Notes: generated from the sequence alone by a model not told the origin. A stretch of DNA of 64,000 nucleotides from Rheinheimera sp. UJ63 (GCF_021568285.1 NZ_JAKGTQ010000001.1:1116001-1180000); one strand, 5' to 3'; positions 8,078 to 17,111 are shown, counted from the first letter of the stretch. Numbers and translations: made by a program.

Positions 8078-9928
8078 TTAGTCTTCCAGCTTAGAAACAT
8101 CGCGCACAGCGCCCTTATCGGCACTGCTTGCTAATAGCGCATAGGCTTTTAAGGCACTGCTTACCACACGCTGCCGATTTTCCGGCTTCCACGCCAGCTT
8201 ACCCTTTGCCTGCATAGCCGCACGCCGTGTTGCTAGCTCCTCATCACTCACTGCAATACCAATTTTGCGATTCGGAATATCAATCTCAACCCGATCACCC
8301 TCTACCACCAGGGCAATCACCCCACCACTGGCCGCTTCTGGCGAAACATGACCAATAGATAAACCCGAGGTACCGCCAGAGAAACGGCCATCCGTAATCA
8401 AAGCACAGGCTTTACCTAAGCCCATCGATTTTAAATAACTGGTCGGGTACAACATTTCTTGCATACCCGGGCCACCTTTGGGCCCCTCGTAACGAATAAT
8501 CACCGCATCACCGGCCACCACTTTGCCACCCAGAATAGCGGCAACAGCATCATCTTGGCTTTCAAAGATCCGAGCACGGCCAGTAAACACTAAGTTTTCT
8601 TTCTCTACGCCGGCGGTTTTAACGATACAACCATTAGGCGCTAAGTTACCAAACAATACCGCTAAGCCGCCGTCTTGCGAGTAAGCATGTTCTTTACTGC
8701 GAATACAGCCATCAACCCGATCATCATCTAAACTGGGGTAACGGCAACTTTGCGAAAAGGCTTTCGTCGTACGAATACCGGCAGGGCCGGCTAAATACAT
8801 TTGTTTCGCTTCCGCGTGCGCGGTAGACGCAATATCCCACTGCGCTAATACATCGGCTAAATCTTTACCCGCCACATGCGGTACATTCGGATTAAGTAAA
8901 CCAGCACGATTTAACTCTGCCAAAATAGCAATAACCCCACCGGCACGATGCACATCTTCCATATGGTATTTTTGAGTTGAAGGGGCGACTTTACATAAGT
9001 GCGGCACGATGCGAGACAAACGATCAATGTCGTCCATGCCAAAATCCACTTCGGCTTCAATGGCCGCAGCTAATAAATGCAAAACAGTATTGGTAGAACC
9101 GCCCATCGCGATATCAAGCATCATGGCATTTTCAAAAGCCGCTTTATTGGCGATATTACGCGGTAGCGCACTGGCATCATCTTGTTTATACCAGCGATTG
9201 CACAATTCCATAATACGGAAACCGGCTTGCACAAAAAGCGCTTTACGATCAGCATGGGTAGCCAATAACGAACCATTACCCGGCTGACCTAAACCTAATG
9301 CCTCGACCAAACAGTTCATTGAGTTAGCCGTAAACATCCCAGAGCAACTACCACAAGTTGGGCAGGCACTGCGTTCAATTTCAGCGCTGTCACTGTCGCT
9401 GACATTGGGATCGGCGGCAGAGACCATCGCATCCACTAAATCCAATTTGATAATTTGATCAGATAACTTGGTTTTACCCGCTTCCATCGGGCCGCCAGAC
9501 ACAAAGATCACCGGGATATTTAAGCGCATCGCCGCCATCAACATGCCGGGCGTAATTTTGTCACAGTTTGAAATGCACACCATAGCATCGGCACAGTGCG
9601 CGTTAATCATGTATTCAACAGAATCGGCTATTAGCTCACGCGATGGCAAGCTGTACAACATGCCACCATGGCCCATGGCGATACCGTCATCCACTGCTAT
9701 AGTATTGAATTCTTTGGCAATACCACCCGCTTCTTCAATACTGCTGGCAACCAATTTACCTAAATCGCGTAAATGCACATGGCCTGGTACAAATTCGACA
9801 AAAGAGTTCACTACCGCAACGATGGGCTTACCAAAATCGGTGTCTTTCACCCCTGTAGCGCGCCATAACGCTCTGGCGCCAGCCATATTACGTCCCTCGG
9901 TAACGGTTGCAGATCTTAACTTTGGCAT
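8078..9928 (-). CDS. ilvD: Dihydroxy-acid dehydratase
   Basis: A 616-residue enzyme (same length as in E. coli) that dehydrates 2,3-dihydroxy-isovalerate and 2,3-dihydroxy-3-methylvalerate in valine and isoleucine synthesis. Iron-sulfur ligands are visible: C122 in [11 protein letters not shown] and C195 in [11 protein letters not shown] (C189, C192, C195). KGGPGMQEM and [14 protein letters not shown] are the other conserved blocks. It lies 24 bases after ilvM on the same strand. The array of structured repeats starts about 40 bases past its stop and separates it from ilvA. Confidence 0.97.
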   Translation of the reverse strand: MPKLRSATVTEGRNMAGARALWRATGVKDTDFGKPIVAVVNSFVEFVPGHVHLRDLGKLVASSIEEAGGIAKEFNTIAVDDGIAMGHGGMLYSLPSRELIADSVEYMINAHCADAMVCISNCDKITPGMLMAAMRLNIPVIFVSGGPMEAGKTKLSDQIIKLDLVDAMVSAADPNVSDSDSAEIERSACPTCGSCSGMFTANSMNCLVEALGLGQPGNGSLLATHADRKALFVQAGFRIMELCNRWYKQDDASALPRNIANKAAFENAMMLDIAMGGSTNTVLHLLAAAIEAEVDFGMDDIDRLSRIVPHLCKVAPSTQKYHMEDVHRAGGVIAILAELNRAGLLNPNVPHVAGKDLADVLAQWDIASTAHAEAKQMYLAGPAGIRTTKAFSQSCRYPSLDDDRVDGCIRSKEHAYSQDGGLAVLFGNLAPNGCIVKTAGVEKENLVFTGRARIFESQDDAVAAILGGKVVAGDAVIIRYEGPKGGPGMQEMLYPTSYLKSMGLGKACALITDGRFSGGTSGLSIGHVSPEAASGGVIALVVEGDRVEIDIPNRKIGIAVSDEELATRRAAMQAKGKLAWKPENRQRVVSSALKAYALLASSADKGAVRDVSKLED

Positions 9929-9952
9929 TGTTCTCTTTCCTAAAAATAAACG

Positions 9953-10207
9953 TTAGGCGCGAAGCGCGGCGACAGCAGCAGACGCTAATTCCAACTGCTG
10001 CACATCATAAAGTTTAACTAATTGACTGGTGAGTAAAGCGATAGGTTTATCACTTTGCACTTGTAAGGTAATGCGCATACCTGCGCGATCGGTCAGCGGT
10101 TTTAATTCTAAACCTGCCAATTTGTAACCACGATAACGGGTCACCTGCAATAAGCGCTCAACAACCGTTGCCTCATTGCTGGTGGTGATAGTTAGGGTAT
10201 GTTGCAT
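9953..10207 (-). CDS. ilvM: Acetolactate synthase II small (regulatory) subunit
   Basis: An 84-residue single ACT-domain subunit that partners IlvG. The pattern [35 protein letters not shown] is the ACT beta-alpha-beta core of IlvM. Its ATG overlaps the end of ilvG, so translation is coupled, which suits a complex of fixed stoichiometry. In this family the subunit is needed for full activity of the catalytic chain. Confidence 0.92.
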   Translation of the reverse strand: MQHTLTITTSNEATVVERLLQVTRYRGYKLAGLELKPLTDRAGMRITLQVQSDKPIALLTSQLVKLYDVQQLELASAAVAALRA

Positions 10208-11853
10208 TAGTTAGTCTCCGTCATCATATCTTGGTTAGCGGCACCTGGCGGAACTAATGGCCAGACATTCTCTGTTTCATCAATGCGTACGTGCAGTAAA
10301 TAAGGGCCTGGCCAGGTGAACATCGCCTCTAGCGCACCGGCGACTTCGTCTTTGCGGGTGATAGTATGGCCAGGGATAGCAAATGCAGCGGCTAAAGCCA
10401 CAAAGTCAGGGTTATCGGATAAGTCAGTTTCGCTATAACGCTCATTAAAAAACAATTGCTGCCATTGCTTAACCATGCCCAAGCGCTGATTATCGATTAA
10501 GACAATTTTCACCGGTAAACGAAAACGCTTAATGGTGCCCAGCTCTTGCACATTCATCATAAAAGAGCCGTCACCACTGACCGCTAAAACCGTATCTTGT
10601 GGTCGTGCTAACTTGGCACCAATGGCGGCCGGCAAACCAAAACCCATAGTCCCTAAACCACCGCTGGAAAGATGATTGCGCGGGCTGTTAAAGCGCATAT
10701 GTTGCGCCACCCACATTTGGTGCTGGCCAACATCACAACACACCACGCTGTTATCGGGCATGCGCTCGCTTAACTGTTTTAACAGCAAGGGAGCATAGAT
10801 TTTTTCGCCGGGATGATCATAACGCCAGCCATGCTGTTGTTTTAACTGCTGGCAGTGTGCCAACCAAGCATCGCACTGTGTCGGCGTAGTGATTGCCGGT
10901 AAGATTTGCTTCATATCACCCAGCAAGGCGCAATCGGCAAAACGTACTTTGTTAATTTCTGCCGGATCGATATCTAAATGGATCACTTTGGCATCGGGCG
11001 CAAATTTTTGTAAATTGCCGGTTACCCGGTCATCAAAACGTGCGCCTAAACACACTAATAAATCACATTGTTGCACTGCTAAATTGGCCGCTTGCGTACC
11101 GTGCATACCCAGCATGCCTAAATAATGCACATTGTCGCGCGCCACCGAGCCCATGCCTTTTAGCGTGGTCACGGATGGCATCACGCTTTCTGCTAAAAAG
11201 GCCTGTAAATGCGTTAAAGCATCAGCCATATGTACACCCCCGCCGATATAAGCCATCGGCTTACTTGCGGCACTGATCAATTGACGGGCGGCTGCGGTAT
11301 TCGCTAAAGAGGTACTTACTCGTTGGCTCGGCGGGGTAATCCACTCTGGTTCAGCAACCGGTGCTAATTGCACATCTTTTGGGATATCGACTAGCACAGG
11401 GCCTGGCCGACCACTGCGAGCTAAGGTAAAGGCTTGTTGTAAGATCGAAGCCAGTTCGTTGACATTACGCACCATAAAGCTGTGCTTGGTGACACTTAAG
11501 CTTAAACCTAACACATCAATTTCTTGAAAGGCATCCGAGCCCATCACCGCTTGTGATACCTGACCGGTGATCGCTACCAAGGGTACAGAATCTAATAACG
11601 CATCGGCCAACGACGTGATCAGGTTGGTGGCACCCGGGCCAGAGGTGGCTAAACACACTCCGACTTTGCCAGAGGAACGCGCATAGCCAATCGCCGAAAA
11701 AGCGCCGCCTTGCTCATGCCGACACAGATAATGCTTTACCGTGCTGTGATAGATCGCATCATAAATGGGCATAATAGCGCCGCCAGGGTAACCAAAAATG
11801 GTATCAACCCCTTGCTGCTGTAACACCTTTAATACCAACTCTGCGCCATTCAT
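10207..11853 (-). CDS. ilvG: Acetolactate synthase II large (catalytic) subunit
   Basis: A 548-residue ThDP enzyme that condenses two pyruvates, or pyruvate with 2-oxobutanoate, in branched-chain amino acid synthesis. The ThDP-activating Glu is in CRHEQGGAF (E47). The FAD-binding central domain follows, and the C-terminal ThDP-Mg motif is visible as [13 protein letters not shown]...[10 protein letters not shown]. The ATG (MNGAELVLK) has GAGG 7 bases upstream; an earlier TTG at 11865 is less likely. The frame is uninterrupted, unlike the frameshifted ilvG of E. coli K-12. Expression is controlled by the ilvL attenuator immediately upstream. Confidence 0.96.
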   Translation of the reverse strand: MNGAELVLKVLQQQGVDTIFGYPGGAIMPIYDAIYHSTVKHYLCRHEQGGAFSAIGYARSSGKVGVCLATSGPGATNLITSLADALLDSVPLVAITGQVSQAVMGSDAFQEIDVLGLSLSVTKHSFMVRNVNELASILQQAFTLARSGRPGPVLVDIPKDVQLAPVAEPEWITPPSQRVSTSLANTAAARQLISAASKPMAYIGGGVHMADALTHLQAFLAESVMPSVTTLKGMGSVARDNVHYLGMLGMHGTQAANLAVQQCDLLVCLGARFDDRVTGNLQKFAPDAKVIHLDIDPAEINKVRFADCALLGDMKQILPAITTPTQCDAWLAHCQQLKQQHGWRYDHPGEKIYAPLLLKQLSERMPDNSVVCCDVGQHQMWVAQHMRFNSPRNHLSSGGLGTMGFGLPAAIGAKLARPQDTVLAVSGDGSFMMNVQELGTIKRFRLPVKIVLIDNQRLGMVKQWQQLFFNERYSETDLSDNPDFVALAAAFAIPGHTITRKDEVAGALEAMFTWPGPYLLHVRIDETENVWPLVPPGAANQDMMTETN

Positions 11854-11905
11854 GTGTAACCTCAACCTTTTACTGATGTGGCCGGTGAAATTTCACCCAG
11901 CCCTG

Positions 11906-11945
11906 AAACGACAAAACCCCCGGTCTTTGCAGAGCGGGGGTTTTG
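11906..11945 (-). terminator. ilv operon attenuator (terminator and competing antiterminator)
   Basis: On the minus strand an 11-bp stem CAAAACCCCCG/CGGGGGTTTTG is followed by TCGTTT, between ilvL and ilvG. The end of the leader-peptide coding region (plus 11975-11992) reads as RNA ...GCGGGGGCGGUGUUUU and can pair with the first arm of the terminator (CCCCCGC), forming an antiterminator. A ribosome stalled on the Ile/Val/Leu codons of ilvL would favour that pairing and let RNA polymerase continue into ilvG. This is the classical transcription-attenuation layout. Confidence 0.88.
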
Positions 11946-11964
11946 CTGGAAATCGATTTGCATC

Positions 11965-12051
11965 TTATCTTCCGAAAACACCGCCCCCGCGGAGATTAAT
12001 AATCACCACGCTTACGAGGACAAGAATGTTTAGAATAGAAGCTAAACGCAT
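11965..12051 (-). CDS. ilvL: ilv operon leader peptide
   Basis: A 28-residue frame between the ilv promoter and the attenuator. Half of its residues are branched-chain: the middle reads ILNILVLVSVVIINL. It ends LRGGGVFGR. E. coli IlvL has the same character (VISLVVISVVVIII). GTGAG lies about 8 bases before the ATG. Its function is to sense charged tRNA-Ile, tRNA-Val and tRNA-Leu by ribosome stalling; the peptide itself is expected to be non-functional. Confidence 0.92.
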   Translation of the reverse strand: MRLASILNILVLVSVVIINLRGGGVFGR

Positions 12052-12118
12052 ATTATTTACTCACTAACTCTAATCGGTTAATTGTTGAGGATCAGTTCAC
12101 CTAATCACAATGTGTCTA

Positions 12119-12147
12119 TTAATAGACGTCTATCTGTCTGGAGTCAA
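12119..12147 (-). promoter_or_regulatory. Sigma70 promoter of the ilvLGMDA operon
   Basis: On the minus strand TTGACT (12142-12147), a 17-base spacer, then TATTAA(T) (12119-12124), a near-consensus promoter. Predicted start is about 12112, giving a leader of about 60 bases before ilvL. Confidence 0.85.
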
Positions 12148-12174
12148 CCGATTTCTCTAAAAAAGGCACTTTTT

Positions 12175-12198
12175 GTACAAATAAATTAAAATTTGTAC
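12175..12198. promoter_or_regulatory. Palindromic candidate operator
   Basis: Perfect inverted repeat GTACAAAT (12175-12182) and ATTTGTAC (12191-12198) with an 8-base AT spacer. It lies between the ilv promoter (minus) and a small plus-strand gene. Its right arm overlaps a possible -35 (TTGTAC at 12193) spaced 17 bases from TACAGT, so a bound protein could repress the plus-strand gene. The regulator is unknown. Confidence 0.55.
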
Positions 12199-12289
12199 CT
12201 TGGCCAGTCAGCTATTACAGTAGAGGTAATACCACTCATCGTTTCGCTGATGTTTTAAACGGTGCGGCTTTACTGACTTGGAGTTAATA

Positions 12290-12427
12290 ATGAATGCCAA
12301 TCTCTGGTTTTTCTTAAGTGTTTGTGTGATTTTTGGTGTAGGTTTTTGTATGTTTATTGTTTATTTGCAGCACTTAAAAACCATGAAGCAATTAGAGCTA
12401 AACGCAACGCAACACAAAAAAGACTAA
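12290..12427 (+). CDS. Small single-pass membrane protein, unknown function
   Basis: A 45-residue frame starting ATG with GGAG about 6 bases upstream (CTTGGAGTTAATA). Residues 5-26 (LWFFLSVCVIFGVGFCMFIVYL) form one strong transmembrane helix, followed by a short polar tail LQHLKTMKQLELNATQHKKD rich in charge. It ends in TAA at 12425-12427. I do not recognise a family. Evidence for reality is the good ribosome site, the clean membrane-protein pattern and the flanking palindrome that could regulate it. It lies 60 bases before a DUF1289 gene on the same strand. Confidence 0.65.
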   Translation: MNANLWFFLSVCVIFGVGFCMFIVYLQHLKTMKQLELNATQHKKD

Positions 12428-12487
12428 CGCTATCTAGCTTCATCACGCGCTAGCGACTTAGTTCAAAGCTAACAGGCAAACAAACGT

Positions 12488-12730
12488 ATGGATCAACTTG
12501 AGCTGTTTGACATACCCAACCCCTGTATTGGGGTTTGCCAAAGTAATAATAGAGGTTATTGCTTAGGGTGTTTGCGCTCGCGAGACGAACGTTTTAATTG
12601 GCCACAAAAACCGGCCAGTGAACGATCGCAAATTTTACGGCTGTTAGCGCAGCGGCGTGCCCGGCTAAAAGCGAAAGCGCTAAGTGCCGAGCCAGAGGTT
12701 ACACCCGCCGGCTCGTTAGATTTATTTTAA
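12488..12730 (+). CDS. DUF1289 family Cys-rich protein
   Basis: An 80-residue protein with the DUF1289 core NPCIGVCQ-x-NNRGYCLGCLRSRDERFNW, four closely spaced cysteines (C-x3-C...C-x2-C) that probably bind a metal, followed by an arginine-rich helix (RSQILRLLAQRRARLKAK). The family (YdhL-like) is widespread in proteobacteria and functionally uncharacterised. It ends shortly before a small hairpin shared with the convergent GlsB gene. Confidence 0.85.
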   Translation: MDQLELFDIPNPCIGVCQSNNRGYCLGCLRSRDERFNWPQKPASERSQILRLLAQRRARLKAKALSAEPEVTPAGSLDLF

Positions 12731-12743
12731 GGGTAAATATCAT

Positions 12744-12761
12744 TAGGGCTGAAAAGCCCTA
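12744..12761. terminator. Short hairpin between convergent genes
   Basis: TAGGGCT-GAAA-AGCCCTA, a 7-bp stem with a GAAA tetraloop, overlapping the stop codon of the GlsB gene. There is little T-tract on either side, so termination strength is uncertain. Confidence 0.45.
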
Positions 12762-13001
12762 GCTACGTTTGACTAAACTGATTAAATACAATAACACTAC
12801 CGCCCCTACCGTTGCCGTGATTAACGAACCCACGAAACCAAAGGCTTTTAAGCCCAGCGCACTAAACAAAAAACCGCCCAGCATAGAACCGACAATCCCC
12901 ACCACAATATTACCTAACAAACCAAAGCCGCGGCCTTTCATAATATTGCCCGCTATCCAACCCGCTAAGGCGCCTAAAATTAAAAAAGCGATAAAGTTCA
13001 T
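12759..13001 (-). CDS. GlsB/YeaQ/YmgE family stress-response membrane protein
   Basis: An 80-residue glycine-rich inner-membrane protein with three hydrophobic segments (MNFIAFLILGALAGWIAGNI, LLGNIVVGIVGSMLGGFLF, FVGSLITATVGAVVLLYLISLV). The IAGNIMKGRGFGLLGNIVVGIVGSMLGG block is the signature of the 'transglycosylase-associated' family, whose name is historical and does not imply that activity. Family members are often induced by acid or general stress. Convergent with the DUF1289 gene. Confidence 0.92.
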   Translation of the reverse strand: MNFIAFLILGALAGWIAGNIMKGRGFGLLGNIVVGIVGSMLGGFLFSALGLKAFGFVGSLITATVGAVVLLYLISLVKRS

Positions 13002-13101
13002 AACATTCCTTATTTATAACATTGTCGAATCACTAAGGTTAGCTGCTGTTTAGCCTAAGCTCAAATAAGCCACGCACAATCGACGCAAAAAGCGCTAAAA
13101 C

Positions 13102-14952
13102 TTACCAATAGTAACTGAAAGCTAGCTTAAACTCTGTTGCTCGCTGCTTTTCCAATATCAGCCTTATATCCCAATGCTGACTTTGACCAAACCGCTGTTG
13201 CAATTTATACCAATAAAAATTGCTGGCTTCACCAGTCAAATAAGCTCGATAGCCAAACTCTGCTTGAATGCGCCAGCGAGCATCTAAGTTAAAAACGGTT
13301 CCTAAACGTGTGTCCGTTGATAACAGCCCAACATCGTGACGATTTTCATGCAGTCGGCCATCTTGCATCGCATACACAACCCCTTGCTGTAATTGCATCG
13401 CCTTACCCAAGCCGCCAATTAACTGTAGTGTTTGACAGCGTTGACAGGCCAAATCTTGTGGCGCATAACCCGCATTGAGCTTCCAAGCGAAACCGCCATC
13501 TTGCGGCAAACCCGTTTGCGATAAATTCATATTCTCGATATTGAGCAAATCAAAGCGATAAAGTTGCAAGCGATCGGCCTCTTGTCGAACATGAACATCC
13601 ACCATCGACAATGCTGAATAATTTGCATTATCTCGATTAGCCGTCAGCAAATCGTAGTAGGTTGCGCGAAAACGCAACTCGAGCCCATTTGATTGCTCTT
13701 TATGGATGGCTGATATTTGCAACAATGACGGCAAGGTTGCCAGATGAGGTGGCGACTCGGCTAACACTACGGGTGATGCTTTACCGGCAGGCAGCTTTAA
13801 ACGTACCTGCAATAAGCGGTTTTTATAGGTAGTTAAAGGCTGCGGGTCATCGGCTGCCACTTTCCGAAACTCGATATAATCAAATAAAATCTCTAACGTC
13901 TGGGTCTGCTCAGCCGCATTAAGTTGCGCGTAAAGGCTATTCTCAATCTGATATTCGTTCTCAATTAATTCAGCCACCGCAGCTTGCACTGGCTCAGCTA
14001 CCTGTTCAAAACGTTTAACCAGACGCTTTTGCCGTGACGGATGTTGTATCACCTTTGCCACTAGCGGTTGCCCATGATGCTCTAACTCTGCCACCCGATG
14101 AAACACACTGATAGGCATGGCATAAGGCTGCGTTTTGTTGATCAAAGGCTGCTGTATAACCAATTCCAGTAGTTCTGCCATCCGAAAGGCACAATTTTCT
14201 TTTAGAAAATAATAGACATAGTCGCGCCCAATCAGCTCCCAAGCGTGATACAGCAACTGCGAAACTTCAGATGGGTTTAAGGCTAACTGATATTCCCAAA
14301 GATCCCGTAACTCTGTTTCACCATAAGCTTGGGTATTTCGGTAAAAATCACCATAAGAAAACACCGCATTATAACCGCCAAATAAGCCATTCAAGATATA
14401 CACAAGCGGGTTTTCAGCTGCGGGGACGGCTGCACCAAAATTAATATTCTGTTGCTGTAACAAGGCGCGTCGCTCACTCGCACTGCCAAACTTCAGTAAA
14501 ATATGGCCATAAAATGAGGCGGGGTTTCCTAGGTAACCACTGGCAAAAATCATGCTCACGTGATCAACTTGCTGTTGATCACTCCATGTCTCAAATAATG
14601 TGCATGTTAATTCAGGCAACGCTTGCTTTAATTCCGGCAATTGTTGCTGCAGCCAGTGCGAACGCGCAATAAAGCGGCACTGAGCATGTTCGTTCACATC
14701 ATCAGTAACGGGTGCGAGTAGAGCCTTTAAGGTGGCATTGAGCTCTGCACTGGCGTCTTGCGTGTTGGATAAAAAAAAGTGGGGATCGATAATCTCGCTA
14801 TCTGTTTCTGCATCACGTTTATGCAAAAGCGCTAACCAATAGCGATCAGCAGCTAAATTCTTTGCTGCTGCCTGTTCTATAAAGCGCGGAGCGCTGGCTG
14901 ACCATGTGGAAAAAGCCAGCAAACTGCCCAGCATGGCAATAATCAACTTCAT
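13102..14952 (-). CDS. DUF4105 (Lnb N-terminal type) periplasmic protein with C-terminal barrel-like region
   Basis: A 616-residue exported protein; the signal peptide is MKLIIAMLGSLLAFSTWSASA. Residues about 120-290 carry the DUF4105 pattern: SMIFASGYLGNPASFYGHILLKFG (His), NFGAAVP, DLWEYQLALN and YYFLKENCAFRMAELLEL (Cys). The His and Cys are the likely catalytic pair of a papain/NlpC-like hydrolase. The C-terminal third contains repeated amphipathic beta segments ending in FKLAFSYYW, an aromatic end typical of outer-membrane beta barrels. The substrate is unknown, perhaps an amide or lipid-linked bond. It is preceded by the terminator of the DUF3015 gene, so it has its own promoter or relies on readthrough. 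Confidence 0.85.
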   Translation of the reverse strand: MKLIIAMLGSLLAFSTWSASAPRFIEQAAAKNLAADRYWLALLHKRDAETDSEIIDPHFFLSNTQDASAELNATLKALLAPVTDDVNEHAQCRFIARSHWLQQQLPELKQALPELTCTLFETWSDQQQVDHVSMIFASGYLGNPASFYGHILLKFGSASERRALLQQQNINFGAAVPAAENPLVYILNGLFGGYNAVFSYGDFYRNTQAYGETELRDLWEYQLALNPSEVSQLLYHAWELIGRDYVYYFLKENCAFRMAELLELVIQQPLINKTQPYAMPISVFHRVAELEHHGQPLVAKVIQHPSRQKRLVKRFEQVAEPVQAAVAELIENEYQIENSLYAQLNAAEQTQTLEILFDYIEFRKVAADDPQPLTTYKNRLLQVRLKLPAGKASPVVLAESPPHLATLPSLLQISAIHKEQSNGLELRFRATYYDLLTANRDNANYSALSMVDVHVRQEADRLQLYRFDLLNIENMNLSQTGLPQDGGFAWKLNAGYAPQDLACQRCQTLQLIGGLGKAMQLQQGVVYAMQDGRLHENRHDVGLLSTDTRLGTVFNLDARWRIQAEFGYRAYLTGEASNFYWYKLQQRFGQSQHWDIRLILEKQRATEFKLAFSYYW

Positions 14953-14970
14953 CAGGGACTCAAAAATAAA

Positions 14971-14992
14971 AAACCCGCATTACAGCGGGTTT
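14971..14992 (-). terminator. Intrinsic terminator downstream of the DUF3015 gene
   Basis: AAACCCGC/GCGGGTTT stem with a six-base loop. On the minus strand it is followed by a T-rich tract (TTTTTATTTTTG). It lies between the DUF3015 gene and the DUF4105 gene. Confidence 0.8.
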
Positions 14993-15008
14993 AATCAAGA
15001 TCTCACCG

Positions 15009-15488
15009 TTAGATAACTTGGCACTGTGCTGCGAATTTACTATTCACCGCGTTATCTAATTGTAGGTAGTATGCTTCTGCTTTAGCAGCTGAAGTGGCAT
15101 GACTCAGATCTAAATCTGCACGAACATCTTCAATAACCGCCTGATGAACACTTGCTTCACAGCCCATCAGATTTAACATTGCCGTTAAATGTTCGCCTTC
15201 ACCAATAACAGTTTCTTCTTCAATGTTAGTGATGGTGCTGTTGATAAACTCCGCGGCAGCAACTTTAATACCTTCACATGAGCCTTGCGAGCTAATGTTA
15301 GATGACACAGCCGTGGTACCTAAGTCCCAAATAATATTTGATAAGGCAGCAGCAGTACCATTATCATCAAAAATCATCGCGCCAATACCGCATTGCTTCC
15401 ATGGGTTTACTTTTGCTTGCGCATTTACTGTAGGGGCAGTCACCAGTGATAAGGTTAAAACTGAGGCTGCTAAAAGTGCTAATTTCAT
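15009..15488 (-). CDS. DUF3015 family exported protein
   Basis: A 159-residue protein with signal peptide MKLALLAASVLTLSLVTAPTVNAQA. The mature part begins KVNPWKQCGIGAMIFDD, the conserved DUF3015 opening, with further conserved features SSQGSCEGI, NIEEETVIGEGEHLTAMLNLMGC and a final cysteine (AAQCQVI). The four cysteines could form disulfides in the periplasm. GGAG precedes the chosen ATG; the frame extends upstream to 15551 but that part has no signal character. Function is unknown. Confidence 0.88.
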   Translation of the reverse strand: MKLALLAASVLTLSLVTAPTVNAQAKVNPWKQCGIGAMIFDDNGTAAALSNIIWDLGTTAVSSNISSQGSCEGIKVAAAEFINSTITNIEEETVIGEGEHLTAMLNLMGCEASVHQAVIEDVRADLDLSHATSAAKAEAYYLQLDNAVNSKFAAQCQVI

Positions 15489-15608
15489 GATCCATCTCCA
15501 TTTTGTTGTATTGCGATATTCCCGCGTGAAGAAATTAAATGAAGCGAACACATTTAGTCAACAACAATTTACAAGCCTGTGCGTTTTTTCGTTGTTAGTT
15601 AATAATAG

Positions 15609-16304
15609 TTAGGACAACAATAACTGCAGTTCCATCTCCGTTAACAAACGATACTCTCCCTCTGCCAAATCATCCGGTAAAGCTAAACCACCAATTTGCT
15701 CGCGATGTAACTGCTCAACTTTATTGCCAAGCGCAGCGAACATGCGTTTTACTTGATGATAACGCCCCTCATGAATGGTCAGCAGGGCTTCGCATTCAGC
15801 AACAATCACCAGCTCTGCGGGTTTAGTGGCGTCTTTTTCGTTGCGCAGCATGATACCTGCGGCAAATTGCGCGATGGCCTCTGTAGGGATTGGATCGGCA
15901 GTCCAGACACGGTATGTTTTCGGTACATGATGCTTTGGCGCCGTTAATCGATGTGACCACTGCCCGTCATCGGTTAACAGTAAGAGCCCGGTAGTATCCA
16001 GATCCAGCCGCCCCACACTGTGCAGGCGCTCAACAAGTGGCTCGTCGAGTAAGGTAAACACGGTCGGATGTTCTGGATCGTCATTAGCACAAATGTAACC
16101 CGCCGGCTTATGTAGCAGGAAGTAACGCAAACCAATCAGTTGCAGCGGTTGATCATCCAAGGTTACGCTGTCAGCCGCTAACACTTGGCGCGCGGCTTGT
16201 TTCACCACTTCGCCATTGACCGTCACAAGGCCTTGACGAATATTTTTACCGGCTTGCGAGCGCGTCAAACCAGTACAATCACATATAAATTTATCTAAAC
16301 GCAT
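15609..16304 (-). CDS. rsuA: 16S rRNA pseudouridine(516) synthase RsuA
   Basis: A 231-residue pseudouridine synthase. The N-terminal S4 RNA-binding domain (MRLDKFICDCTGLTRSQAGKNIRQGLVTVNG) precedes the catalytic domain with GRLDLDTTGLLLLTDDG, whose first Asp (about D101) is the nucleophile. PKTYRVW and EGRYHQVKRMFAALGN are the other RsuA/RluB-family blocks. Length equals E. coli RsuA, favouring RsuA over the longer RluB/RluF. It follows cysQ by 45 bases on the same strand. Confidence 0.9.
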   Translation of the reverse strand: MRLDKFICDCTGLTRSQAGKNIRQGLVTVNGEVVKQAARQVLAADSVTLDDQPLQLIGLRYFLLHKPAGYICANDDPEHPTVFTLLDEPLVERLHSVGRLDLDTTGLLLLTDDGQWSHRLTAPKHHVPKTYRVWTADPIPTEAIAQFAAGIMLRNEKDATKPAELVIVAECEALLTIHEGRYHQVKRMFAALGNKVEQLHREQIGGLALPDDLAEGEYRLLTEMELQLLLS

Positions 16305-16349
16305 AAGTCACCTTTATTAGCTGCGCTTAGTGTAACCAAATTTTTGCGG

Positions 16350-17111
16350 TTAGTCGTTAAGTGCTGACACCATAAAGTGCGGATTCAGAAGGTTTTCACG
16401 ATGATAAACCTGCGCATCAATGCCGCTAAAACTCACTTTTGCCCCGGCCTCTAGTGCAATAATATGGCCTGCGCCGGTATCCCATTGCATGGTTGGGCCA
16501 AAACGAGGATAGACATCGGCACTGCCCTCAGCCACTAAGCAGAACTTGAGTGAGCTGCCCACCGCGACCATTTCATGCTGCGGAAACTGTGCGAGATAAC
16601 CGGCTAAATCGGGGCTCGGATGACTGCGACTGCCGACCACACGAATAACTTCACCCGGTTTACTCACCTGAATAGGCAGGCTACCACTGGCGTTTTTTAC
16701 AAAACTGCCGATGCCTTTTGCCGCAGAGTACGTTCTTTCCAGCACAGGCGCATGGATCACGCCAAGCACCGGCTCACCCTGTTCAATCAGCGCAATGTTT
16801 ACGGTAAATTCTCCATTACGTTTGATGAACTCTTTAGTGCCATCCAAGGGGTCGACCAGCCAATAACGCGGCCACTGCTGGCGAATCTCCCAGCTAATAT
16901 CGGCGGCTTCTTCAGACAAAATGGGAATATCAGGGGTGAGTGCGGTTAACGCTTGGACAATCAACTGATGCGCTGCCAAATCGGCAGCGGTTAGAGGTGA
17001 AGTATCGGCTTTATCGGTGATATTAAAATCACTGCTGTCTTTTTGATATACCGTTAAAATAGCCGCACCGGCTTGTTCGGCGATCTGAATAATGTTTTGT
17101 AAAAGTTGCAT
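16350..17111 (-). CDS. cysQ: 3'(2'),5'-bisphosphate nucleotidase CysQ
   Basis: A 253-residue inositol-monophosphatase-fold phosphatase that removes the 3' phosphate from PAP, the inhibitory by-product of PAPS reduction. Metal-binding motifs are ILSEEAAD, DPLDGTKEFIKRNGEFTVNIAL and WDTGAGHIIALEAG. It is downstream of cysC on the same strand with a 75-base gap, so PAPS production and PAP removal are probably co-expressed. Confidence 0.95.
   Translation of the reverse strand: MQLLQNIIQIAEQAGAAILTVYQKDSSDFNITDKADTSPLTAADLAAHQLIVQALTALTPDIPILSEEAADISWEIRQQWPRYWLVDPLDGTKEFIKRNGEFTVNIALIEQGEPVLGVIHAPVLERTYSAAKGIGSFVKNASGSLPIQVSKPGEVIRVVGSRSHPSPDLAGYLAQFPQHEMVAVGSSLKFCLVAEGSADVYPRFGPTMQWDTGAGHIIALEAGAKVSFSGIDAQVYHRENLLNPHFMVSALND

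Noticed and set aside
11854-11865. TTG start of ilvG four codons upstream of the ATG
   Set aside because: The GAGG ribosome site serves the ATG at 11853, and the resulting length matches the family.
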